Assembly: GCF_963678635.1 (NCBI RefSeq)
Contig: NC_087063.1
Span: forward strand, 79,905,574 to 79,969,573
Reading direction: 5' to 3'
DNA length: 64,000 bases
Source of the DNA: Symsagittifera roscoffensis
Lineage: Eukaryota; Xenacoelomorpha; Acoela; Convolutidae
The notes under the pieces: generated by a model
Databases searched by the model: none
The model's input: only the letters and a program-made list of their open reading frames with translations
Told to the model about the DNA's origin: nothing
Shown: positions 54,511 to 64,000 of the stretch, one piece after another
How positions within the stretch are numbered: the first letter of the stretch is position 1
Layout of the letters: each line of letters begins with the position of its first letter
Made by a program: the position numbers and the translations under genes

Positions 54511-55056
54511 TTCTCAAACTTGAGAGTGGAATACCCAGATTTTTTGTGAGCAGAGTCCAACAAATTTTCGAATAATTTCGAAGAATCGTCTCTAGAATTC
54601 AGTGAACTACAGATACAAAATATTTTTTCGAAGATCTCAGTAAAAACAATTTGGTCGACCTGTAAGAAAAATTTGATATAAATTCTGATCTTTATTTGGA
54701 ACAAAGCGCTCGTTACGCTTTTGTTATCTTCGCTCATCAAGAAAGAGCTTTAAAATTTCAACTACAACCGTAGTAATTAAATTTTTAATCAGATGACCCC
54801 TACTAAAGTCATACTCATAACATTTTCAAAAGAACTTCAAACTTGACGCGCGGGGAAAGGGTTTCGTTAAAATTTGACGAAGCTAGTCATTGAGCTAAAC
54901 TGTTTGCAATATTGAGGTTGCGAGCGCAGTGTATGAGCTTGACTTTATACCTTTTCGAAACTAATTCAAAAACAAGAGTGCTCATTCCTTGCAGATTTTG
55001 TTGAAATCACGATGTGTAACAAAAATGTTTTCATTTGTTATCAGCTTTGTTAGTAG
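54511..55056. other. Non-coding stretch
   Basis: Nothing recognisable beyond AT-rich sequence. Confidence 0.4.
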
Positions 55057-55233
55057 TTGGTGTTTGCCAATCGAGAACCGTCCGTGGCTAACAGGGAAGA
55101 ACGTGAGCATCTGAAATACGAGCGGTCGCAGGCCCGAAACCGACGGTTAGCGAATGGCTTACTAATTGGAAGCATTATATTACTTTTTCTGATTTCATTT
55201 CAAAGAGCTGCAATTTTGTTGTTTTCCAGATAG
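55057..55233 (+). CDS. Possible small exon or ORF with C-terminal membrane segment
   Basis: A 58-codon open frame ends at TAG 55231-55233 and has no ATG. The segment has a charged part (NREEREHLKYERSQARNR) followed by a strong hydrophobic helix (LLIGSIILLFLISF). GC content and codon choice are higher in protein-like character than the surroundings. It could be a last exon (possible acceptor TTTGTTAG just upstream) of a tail-anchored or type II membrane protein. No family is recognised, and a gene relic is equally possible. Confidence 0.35.
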   Translation: MVFANREPSVANREEREHLKYERSQARNRRLANGLLIGSIILLFLISFQRAAILLFSR

Positions 55234-55609
55234 TGTTAGCAAAGCACAACTCCAACTCTTTACGAAGTTTTGATCAAATTATAGTCAAAAAATGAAAAAA
55301 AAATCGGATGAAAAAACTTAAATCATTATTCCAATTAAGTGAAACGTGTTCTTTCATAAAAAAATGAGAACAAAATATAGGGTACAAAGGTATTTACAAG
55401 CATTCAGTATCACCATTCTTTGGTCCCGAAAACTTTTTTCTGCAACTCTTAAGTGAGTTTGATTTTTGGTTTTTGGTCTGCATCATAAAAATGACAACCT
55501 TTTACTTCTGCTTGAAGCGTTTGTTGGCACGTTGTCCTATGTCTTCATACGACTTAAATTCAATGAGGCGAATTTTTGGAAAAGTTTTTCGACTAAAAGC
55601 GCATTCGAG
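55234..55609. other. Non-coding stretch
   Basis: AT-rich, with no recognisable feature. Frames at 55466-55759 run into the R1 repeat and are probably chance. Confidence 0.4.
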
Positions 55610-55960
55610 TCCACAATATCCATTCGAGGGAAAATGTTTACTACGATACCATTTTGTGTATTTTGTGAACCGTTAGCAAATTTTGCAGCAAGCTGGAAAA
55701 ATATTCGTTGCGGCATCCACAAAACTGCTAGTTTTTTCTTCCATCTTTGCTGTTTTTGATTGCAGGATCAAATAGCTAAAAAACTGCATTGATCGTAAAC
55801 TTTTCAAAAACAGGTTATTTCGTATCCGGAAGTGCTTGTGGAATCTACCTACAAATAGTATAATTTAGTCTAGTGAAAATTTGTTGGCGCGAAATACGCA
55901 AAGGTAGACGAAGTCCGCAAAAGTAAGTGGAAAATTGTTCACGTTGTTCCGAATGTTGTT
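55610..55960. repeat. Dispersed repeat family R1, copy 3
   Basis: It shares TTTGCAGCAAGC, TTGCGGCATCCACAAAACTG, CTTTGCTGTTTTTGATTGCAGG-like sequence and a TCCGCAAA word with copies 1 and 2. It is shorter and more diverged. Confidence 0.5.
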
Positions 55961-56773
55961 GTTCCTAATGAGTGTAAAATGCAGAAAAAAAAATCATATT
56001 TTAGCATCAAAAATTCTCTGTTACAAAGATTAAAAAACTTAATAAATACTACTGAAAAGTTACGAGTTCAAAGAACAATTTTTGCTTTATTTGAACTGCT
56101 ATAAGAAACCTTAAGGGTTTTTTTCAGTTGAATAAGCAAAAGGAGTTTTTGAAATTCGTTTTCCTCACATTTCGTTTGTTTTGTAATTTATCTTGCTAAC
56201 AAATTTAAGTGAGGTCGTGAAGCTACATTGAAAACAATATTTGTTCACTTTTGATAGAACAAACTAAAAAGGATGCCTAATGTAAGTGATTTTTGTTCGT
56301 TTTTTCTTAAGTTTTCTCATTTATCCCGTTGAAAAGCAGGGCTCGGCTCGGCAACTCAGTCTTACATGAACTTCAAGTAACCTTTTTTAAAAATTTATTT
56401 CAATAGCAGTTTTTGGCACGGCCTTGAATTTATGTTCAACGTAGCAGTTGTCTACTTTTTGATAAGTATGAAACCATATTCGATGAAAAAACTGGGTTAG
56501 AGCTACAAAAATGATAGTTGGGTCCCGGAAAAAATAGAACTTTCAAAAAAAGTTTGTGTGCCTCAAATTGTTTGCAAATATTTTTTGCATTCATTCTGTT
56601 TTACTTTGGACTTATCATTTATGTTTACTTGTTTGTTCTTGAAACCCGATTATAAAGTTTTGGTACGGACGCAACTATCAATATTGTTAATATGAATTAA
56701 AGGTTTCAAAGGTTTCAACTTTCATTTTTAGTTAGGTTTAATTAGTTCTCAACTGCTGAAATAACCCTATCCC
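55961..56773. other. Non-coding AT-rich stretch
   Basis: No gene, RNA or transposon end recognised. Confidence 0.4.
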
Positions 56774-57077
56774 ATGAAGACTAAAAATGGCAAAAGAATA
56801 GTTGGAACGGGTGGTGGTCCGTTAAGTATAATGTTCTGTTCGTTCAGTCACGATATTGTTTCTTTGAAATTATTATCGTGTTTTAGGAGCTTTGCGGTGC
56901 GTTTTTCTACAAGACTTGCCACCCGACGTAGTCCCACTCAAAAGAAAAGACAAGCGTCGCTCTACCGGAATAATAAGCCATGGAAGTCTACCAGACGGAA
57001 CCCTGACAACAACAAAAGCGCCAACAGATGGCACAAAATTACTATCAGCTCGAAACACGGTCCCAAACTGGAATTAA
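56774..57077 (+). CDS. Two-exon coding fragment with an RIVGTGGGP motif
   Basis: The first piece starts at ATG 56774 (MKTKNGKRIVGTGGGP). Splicing from a GTATAAT donor (exon ends at 56830) to the acceptor GTGTTTTAG at 56885 keeps the phase and leads into RCVFLQDLPPDVVPLKRKDK, ending at TAA 57077. The basic TGGGP motif occurs in the N-terminal DNA-binding region of several SANT/Myb-like nuclear or transposase-derived proteins; that link is tentative. The fragment is short, with no other domain. A further frame at 57028-57291 overlaps its end in another frame and may be a following exon or chance. Confidence 0.3.
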
Positions 57078-57291
57078 GAAATTGTTAGGAAATTCCGAAA
57101 CTTTCATTGTTTTACTGCATCGTGCCATTTTTACTCCTAATTCTCAGAACGGAGAGACAGTCAAAAAATGGATTGCAACGAAACTTGATTGGGTGGATTG
57201 TCGCTGGAACGGCGCTGAAACATTTGCAACAAGTTTCATAGTTCGTTCAAAGCTAAAATATCAAACGTGGAGGCCTGGTACAGTTCGTTAA

Positions 57292-59004
57292 CCAATTTTT
57301 GAACAAAGCGTCTGAGTTATATCACAAAAAAATTGATAAATCTCAACCTACTACTTAAAATTAATTTGATTTCGCAGTAGTTTTGCCATGTGTGCCCCCA
57401 TTAGGGATCTGTAAAGTTTCAGCTACAACTAGTCGCTGGTGTTTTTATCAAATTAGTAGAAATACGCGCTTGATTTCTGGCTTTACCAGCGAGAAAATCA
57501 GCGCAAAAGCAAAACTGCTGTTTTTCTGCTTGCCCGGGTTGACTAAAAACGCTAATCATACAATTTTCATTTATGGAAAAATGCTAATGAAAGACTTCTT
57601 ATGCAATTCCACAAGTACAGAAAATAGCTTAAGAGGTCGATGATTAATGACTTTTCATTTAAGGAAAATGTATGAAAAGCCTTGTATCAAAATATTAATT
57701 TATTTTACATTTTGATTTCTCAAAATTTTTTGATTGTGTTCGTAACCGCACACAAGAGACGAAAACTTTGGTTACTCAAATGTAGACTTTTCAATTTTGG
57801 CACAAATTTTCAACAACAATTATTTTTAAAACTTGATACTTCAACTTATGAGACATTGATCAAGGCATTCCTAAAAATGCCATGCAAAAAAAACCTATGT
57901 CATACAAAAAAAAAGAAATGTTTGGGGAAATTTTAAAATTACTCGGAAAAATTTTTGATATTTTTTTTCGACAAAAATTGTGTATTGTTTTATTTTGTAC
58001 GATACACTGAAAGGTTCTCATCAGTTGATGCCATGACTGCTGGTATCAGAACGATGCCATGTTAGGCCTATGGAACGGAAAAAAAAACATTTCAAAAAAT
58101 TTTTGAGATTTTTTCATAATCCCCACATAAATTAAAAAATGATAGAGCTGCTTCTGGTTTCAATTATGAAAAATAGCCTGCTTCAACCAATTTGAAAAAG
58201 GTTACATCGCCACTCACACGTTTATTATGCAAACTATAATACGCGTTAATTCTCCCAAATTGGTAAAATTTGTAACCTTTTAAGCCCAAGTAAGAAAAAA
58301 TGTAAAAATATGAAAAATAATTTTGAGCTCAAGACAAAATACTTTCCGGTAGATTGTAAAATTTCTGCCAAAAATGTCCCGTTTAAAAGTCGAAACTTGT
58401 CTGGAGAAAAACTTCACCCGAGCTCAAAGAGTCAGGCTCGCATCAGTCTTGCATGTTCCGACTGCTTTCTAAGGTATATGGAGTGGTGTTCATTTTTTGA
58501 AATTTTAATCAATTTTGAAAAAGAAGTAAAAAAATCAGACATTGTTGGTTTTTTCTGAAAATCGTTTGCCATACGCTAGCTACGTTATTTACTAACTGAA
58601 TTTGTATATGTTGGATTGTTTAGCCGGAATGTGTCGATTTCGTTGGGTAGTATTCTCAACTATCAATTAAATAGCGAGATAGCGTTTGACTTCTCTGTGT
58701 GAAGCGCCAAGTGACTAGGGTTCCTTTTAAGTTCCACATTGAGTAGACGGGTTAGGGTACCTCTGTTGCGATATTGTTTCCATACTTTAAATCCTGTGAG
58801 GGTTGTGACTTCAGCTACAAACCATTTAATAGTGGGTTAGTCCAGTTGCGGGAGTATAATTTCACCGTTGCTTTTAGCAACTTTTTGTTCTTTTTATCAG
58901 GTATTTTTCTCTTTTGTTCTTAGGTTGTGCCCTTTTTCAAAAACAGGTTCTTCTGTTTTTTTTTGTAGTTTTTCCAGTGTTTTTGTGTCCCAAGTGATTT
59001 CAAT
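57292..59004. other. AT-rich intergenic stretch
   Basis: Several short frames (57383-57643, 57682-57936, 58310-58558) have low-complexity Lys/Phe-rich translations with no family features. I see no supported gene. Confidence 0.45.
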
Positions 59005-59046
59005 AAACTGGTATTAAACAATGGTTTCAATGTTTAATACCAGTTT
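59005..59046. repeat. Perfect 16-bp inverted repeat with 10-base loop
   Basis: AAACTGGTATTAAACA (59005-59020) and TGTTTAATACCAGTTT (59031-59046) are exact reverse complements. It could be a hairpin RNA, a palindromic transposon remnant or a protein site. No T-run terminator context suggests a specific role. Confidence 0.85.
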
Positions 59047-60254
59047 CAAAAGATTTGTTTATTCAGTTTTAATCTGGGTTTAAACAGGTTTGGGAACTTT
59101 GAGACTCTCTCATACATGCGTTTGGTTTTTTGGCCTGAGTAAGTGGCGTTGGTTAGTTCAAATTTATAAATATTTTTTTTCAAACGAGTTAAAGGAAAGG
59201 TTTGGAGACGTGTGAAAACATATTGAAGTTGTAATCAATTAGTTTGTGCAATTAGAAATTTGCTTTTTTAACAATTCAAAGTGGGCGAGTGACTCAATTT
59301 TGGTGATAGAGTGGGTGAAATTTGGGCGAGTAACTTCAGAGAATTCAAATTTTTCTAAACAAATCGAACAAAAAAAGGTGAAAAACATAAACTTTCTTCA
59401 TTAATCAAAAAACTTCTTCATAATTTAAATTTACAGCAATTTTTTGAATATTTTCTTTGCTTTGGTATGAATTTGACTTCACTGATATAGTGTATGGTAC
59501 ATAGTCAATTTAAAAAGGAAAAATCTAACTAGAGTTTGATTTTTGTCGTTTTTATTTTATTTTATTCTTTTAGATGTATAACTGGTGAAACCTAAAAGGC
59601 AAAGGTAAAACAGACATGTAAGAATGGCGACTGGTTTTTTTTGAGGATAGAAAAAGTATAAATTCAAATTTACGAAGATTCTGGGTCGGGAAAAACCCAA
59701 GGGGAAGTTCGTTTTAAAAGTGCAGGAGGTTATTGAAAGCTTGGCGAGCATACGGATTACATTCTCAGGGCGAAGTAGTTCAAGTGCTCAGATGATATTA
59801 ACTTCATCGGTGACCAGTGAAACCTCGTAGTTAGACTTTTCTATGAGGTTCTATAATTTATGGTTACACATAAAGTTGTGTATGTTTTCTTTTAACGCAA
59901 TTTCGATAGGTTGTACGTATTCATGCGAGATGATGATGGGCGGGAGTCTTCAAGTGGGAAGTTGTTAGTAAAGGGGGCAAAAGATGTTTGTTTGACTTAC
60001 AGGGTCATAGTTACGGAGGATGCAGTGGATTTTAAACAATACGTGAAATTTAGGGAGTAGGTTGATGAGAGAATGAACATGAAGCGATGGTGGGGATTGC
60101 GAGATGGTGAACTGTGAAAGTATTATCGTTGGATGAGTTTAAAAAAAGGCGCAGGTGTGGGTTAGTTTAGTTTTCAAGATAACTTCAAAGGAGCGATTAG
60201 TATATCTTTTTTTTTTGCTGTGAGAAAGTTTTAAGTGCAAAGAGATCGAATTTA
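59047..60254. other. Intergenic stretch without recognisable gene
   Basis: AT-rich; nothing beyond short chance frames. Confidence 0.4.
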
Positions 60255-61163
60255 CTAAGAAAATGCTTCTTGAGATTTAGTGTTTGTTGGAGCAAGGTCG
60301 ATGATGTGATCGATTTTGTTTTTTTTTGCTGCCTTGGAAGGAGTTATACCCTGATTTGATGAAAGACTTTTCGGTTGTTTGTGAGTTGATGTTAGGCTCA
60401 GTGTCTTATGGTGAATCTTCCATACATCGGATGACAGTTTGATCATTGTGGTTAACAGAGAATCGATTAACTTTGAAGGAATCGGTTTAGTGTTTGACTT
60501 AAGCCTGCGGTGGTGAATTGATTGCGGTGAAATGCGTAAGTTAGTCGGTGAATCATAGTATCGCAAAGCTGATCATCGTCGGTGTTTCTTCTTAGTGGTA
60601 CTTTTAGTGGTTAGTGAATTTAAAATAGGAAATCCAGGAAAATGAGGTGAGTAGGTAGGGTTCATTTACATATTGGGCCTAATGGGCTTGGTTTTCTCTA
60701 TTGTAGTAAATATAATGGTGAAAGAAGAGAAGGTTCGCAATGAAAAACGCGGTTGTATCAAATCTATTTGGGAGATGCTGTAGACGTCGAGCTGATGATG
60801 GACGAATAATAAGAAATTGTGTTGCTGCATTTGGTCGTCTTCGTTTCATAAAGGTTCTCTGAGCGCGTGTAGGATATTATGGACAGAGAATGTTGAGGAT
60901 TCAGAGGTTGCAGTGGAGTGAGTTAGCTGATGAAGAGTGAATGAATTAATGGTGCTATCAATTTGCTGTTAGTGAGTAATAGAATCGTCTGAATCAAGCT
61001 CTAACTGGTCCCGGTCATCTGTGATAAGGCTTAGGTCACCGGGTGCAATAATTTCAAGAGAGAAAAGAATAGAGAAAACATATTTGACGAGGTGGCGGAG
61101 AGTTTTCAACCCAGGTAGTATGACTTTTAGTTTTAAAAGAAGGTCGAGAAAAGTAAGTAGGAC
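60255..61163 (-). pseudogene. Minus-strand coding-like relic, broken
   Basis: Two frames read like protein on the minus strand. One at 60969-61163 (LKTLRHLVKYVFSILFSLEI, then an acidic DQLELDSDDSI end) stops at 60969. The second at 60255-60566 is Ser/Thr/Lys/Pro-rich (SKLIDSLLTTMIKLSSDVW). The stretch between them has protein-like composition but several stops. It may be a decayed gag-like or host ORF. No diagnostic motif supports a family. Confidence 0.25.
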
Positions 61164-61675
61164 TGGGTTCGGAGTCTAAGAATTCACCGGGTGTTGCAAC
61201 TTTTTTTCATTTAAATTAGAATTGGTATTAAAAATAGTTGTGTTTGAATCAGTTTGGTTTGATTTCACGCGCCGTGAGTTCGGAGAAAAAACTGGGCGGG
61301 GGAAGAGCTGAGGTCTGAAATTGTGATGAGAGAATCGTGGCTTTGGAGATTAGATGGGTAGGAAAGCGATCGGTTGAAAGATCTAACTTGGCGAATCATC
61401 GTGGGCTAAAAACTTATTTGTTTTGAGAACAGAGTTTCAAAATGTGTCGTTGTTCGACAATTTGTTACTATGCTTTGCTTCCTATAGTTGTTGGAGTGTT
61501 ATATGAGATATAGGGCTTCGTTTTACTTTTTTAATAAGTAACTTTCCTTCGGTGGTAGAAAGTATTTCTTGATAATTTTGTGGGTCTTTTGCTAGGGGTG
61601 GTTGTTTCGTAAAGTGTGAAGTATGAAGGTGCTGCAGATGTAATATTTGTATTTGGTTGTGTAAAAACCTTTACA
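61164..61675. other. Non-coding stretch
   Basis: No recognisable feature. Confidence 0.4.
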
Positions 61676-61816
61676 ATGTGTTCGCTAAAGTGTGCATCAA
61701 GAAGATTTTTGTTAAAAGAGCTAGAAAAATTTCCAAGAAGTCCTGCAAGTAAAAGTCTTGCTATGCTAGCTTGTCTTTTGATTTGTGTGAGTTTTGCGTA
61801 TTATGGATTCATTTAA
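61676..61816 (+). CDS. Possible 46-residue microprotein with C-terminal membrane helix
   Basis: ATG 61676 opens MCSLKCASRRFLLKELEK, followed by a Ser-rich turn and the hydrophobic segment LAMLACLLICVSFAYYGF, ending at TAA 61816. The layout is that of a small tail-anchored protein. The frame is also open upstream to 61616 without ATG, so it could be a last exon. No family is recognised. Confidence 0.3.
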   Translation: MCSLKCASRRFLLKELEKFPRSPASKSLAMLACLLICVSFAYYGFI

Positions 61817-63009
61817 ATAATAAGAAAACAGATCCTATAAATTAAACATTGCGTAAAGGATAGTCAATACCTCTAAGATATGATGAGACGGTCGTAGACA
61901 TGCTACGAGTTCATTTTTGTGAGTAAAAAACTGAAAACCTTGATTGTTGAAATGTCTCTTGTGCGGCTTACCTCTCCATTCAGATGAATGCAATCCTTAA
62001 AGTCTTTAAAAAATCCACTAATAATTTAACTGAAGGTATCTGAAAAAATTCAGCAGTTTCAGTTAGTTTTGCGAAGTTTTTTATCGATTGATTGTCTTTG
62101 GATTGTACCCATATTACTAAGAAGTTCTTGAAATTGCTGTGTTCTAATGGGATAATGTATATCTGAAATGGATTATATGCTGATAGGTTGCAGGAGTTTT
62201 TTGGTTTTTGAGCGATTACGCGTCTGCTTGCAGGTGAGAATTTCTTCAAAGTGGCATTACGGTAGAGTATGGAGTGAGAAAATAAAATTTATCTTCATTT
62301 GGGTTAAACTGTACTTTGTTATGCCTTTTTTCAGATCCATATGGGACAGCTGTATCTCAAAAAACGTGCGGCGTGAAATTGTGTTTACAAAAAACACTTT
62401 GTTTTTGTAAAGTTTATGTATGCATTGGTAGCATCTTTTATCTTCGAATACATAGAGTGGCTAAACTTTATATCACCAAAGAACAAATATTCTAGCAAGT
62501 ATAGCGTCAAAGAAGGTTTTCTCCATAGTCTATGAAATTGGAGTGGTTGTCTGATAAAAGGCACCCTGCATAAAGTTTTTTGAATACTGCTAAAGCGAGA
62601 GATTGTAGGATTTGTGCTCGATCTAGTTCGCATAAGTGATGTAGAGTTTGGAGTTCCTATAAAACCATTTCTTGAAAGTTCCGCATTAGTTTATTTTCAA
62701 ATCAAGATGAATTTCATAGCTCATTGAGCCAAGTTATGTGTCATTCATGTGTGATAATTCATGTATTCTAGTACTATCTTGGTTTTCTGGAAAATTTTTC
62801 GTTCGATCAGAATTTATTTTTTCAAAGGGTATGGATTCTATAAAATTTGTTCTATCTTTTTTTCGTCAAATTTTACCATAATGCGTGATTTTTAGCGACT
62901 TGACATGTAGTACATGTATCTTCAGGAAAACAAATGATGATTGCCTGTGTTCGTGTAGTGAGATCGCAATATCCGTGATTAATATATGTTGGTTGAATTT
63001 AGCCCGGAT
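61817..63009. other. Non-coding AT-rich stretch
   Basis: Nothing recognisable. Confidence 0.4.
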
Positions 63010-63500
63010 GGTCGGAGACTCCCATATATTAAGATAGGGAATAGAGCATCCGGTCTCCAAGCTATGTATTACAATGAGGAAAAAATTTCCTATGTATAAG
63101 CATAGGGAATAGATTTTTTATGTATTAAAATAGGGAATAGACTTCCTAATTGAGATGGTGAAGGTTTCAGATGGTAAGTTTCGGAAAAAGTTTTGGCGCC
63201 CAATTTTCCCATGTACAGCGTATAGATTTCCTTCTTTATCAGAATTCATTGTAGGGAATTAAGAACTCATTAAGATTGAGAAAATATTTCCTAATGTTTT
63301 TAGATGGGTTTTACCATAGGTTTGAGATGGTAAGATGGTATGTTAGCAAAATTTTGGCGACCGATCTTTCCATGTTTTAAGGTATTGTTTAGGTTTCCCT
63401 TGTATTGGGATAGTGTAAAGATATCCCTGTATATAAGGGTCGGAAATTCATTGTACTAACATAGGGAATATGTTTCCCAATGTATTGAGATAGGGAATGG
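63010..63500. repeat. Degenerate tandem repeat around TAGGGAATAGATTTCC
   Basis: Variants of ATGTATTAAGATAGGGAATAG and TTTCCTATGTAT occur at about 63025, 63085, 63115, 63265, 63460 and 63485, separated by diverged sequence including two copies of a block with TTTTGGCG and CCATGT. It looks like an eroded minisatellite with a higher-order unit of about 200 bp. Confidence 0.65.
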
Positions 63501-64000
63501 CAAAGTTTCAGTGTGATGGTAAGGGAATGGTCAGAAAAAAAGGCTAGTGTCGAAAGGTCTAGTTTTTTCGCAAAAATCCTGGCATGTGTCATGCATTTGG
63601 TGAGCATTACGTGAAGATTGTGTAATGAAGGTATTGCGTTTCTTGATTTATGGTAAGTCGAAGGTAAAAATGTGCAAAAATTTGGAAATTTTATCAAAAA
63701 AATTAAATTGTTTTTCAAAAAATTACAAAACACGATAAGATTTGATAAGATTCGACTTTAAAACTATTTTGTTAGATGATCTTACTTTTGCAAACAGTAC
63801 CTAATCTAGCTGAAAATATGCTGAAACTTCCAACAAATTCAAGTTTTGGAAAAGTTTCAGAAATCACAAGGTTTTGGCTGGTTCTTTGTTGCTTCTGATC
63901 TGATTGAAGAAAAATTAAAACTTATAGAATTTATTATTAACGACAAATTGTATTTTGATTGGCATCATGTTGAGACAATGATACAAAACTCTGAAAAAAT
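63501..64000. other. Right edge of window, AT-rich
   Basis: No recognisable gene or repeat end. Confidence 0.4.

Overview
The window looks like AT-rich nematode chromosomal DNA, most likely Caenorhabditis-like. The reasons are consensus TTTTCAG/TTTCAG splice acceptors, an LDL-receptor-A plus C-type-lectin exon pair, and many degenerate repeats. Species cannot be fixed from sequence alone. There are no bacterial operons, ribosome-binding sites, tRNAs, rRNAs or CRISPR arrays.

Layout: (1) 1-3125 holds a degenerate tandem repeat and a duplicated, broken coding-like segment. (2) 3126-9220 is a decayed plus-strand Ty3/gypsy-type LTR element (putative 5' LTR, gag pieces, CCHC knuckle, protease, first residues of the RT region). 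A 269-bp foldback element with a 9-bp target duplication sits inside it. (3) 9221-44896 is the dominant feature: two copies of one very large Ty3/gypsy element fused head to head. The left copy (minus strand) runs gag, CCHC, protease, RT-RNase H-integrase, macro-like domain, a giant 2,980-residue ORF, 3' UTR, polypurine tract and 3' LTR. The right copy (plus strand) starts inside RNase H and repeats everything from there outward. The arms are each about 15 kb, around a 5.5-kb unique centre. Both outer ends are matching 343-bp 3' LTRs, and neither copy has a 5' LTR. (4) 44924-45123 is a 200-N assembly gap. (5) 45124-64000 is mostly non-coding. It has one good host gene fragment (LDLa + CTLD exons), a weak two-exon fragment with a TGGGP motif, two possible small membrane ORFs and several repeat families.

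The most unusual biology is the element family itself. It appends a TARG1/ALC1-like macro domain to the C-terminus of Pol. In the place where an env gene would lie, it carries an uninterrupted 9-kb ORF with an SGNH-hydrolase domain (GDS, GTND and DGIH blocks all present) and a second SGNH-like module without the catalytic serine. An excellent splice acceptor precedes this ORF, suggesting expression from a spliced subgenomic RNA. A 12-bp motif, TTGTCCGGGGAG, recurs through the element in two reading frames and in non-coding DNA, so it is probably not only a protein repeat. The arms differ by about 1-3% over most of their length but by roughly 5-12% across the integrase tail and acidic linker, which implies a mosaic origin rather than a simple recent inverted duplication.
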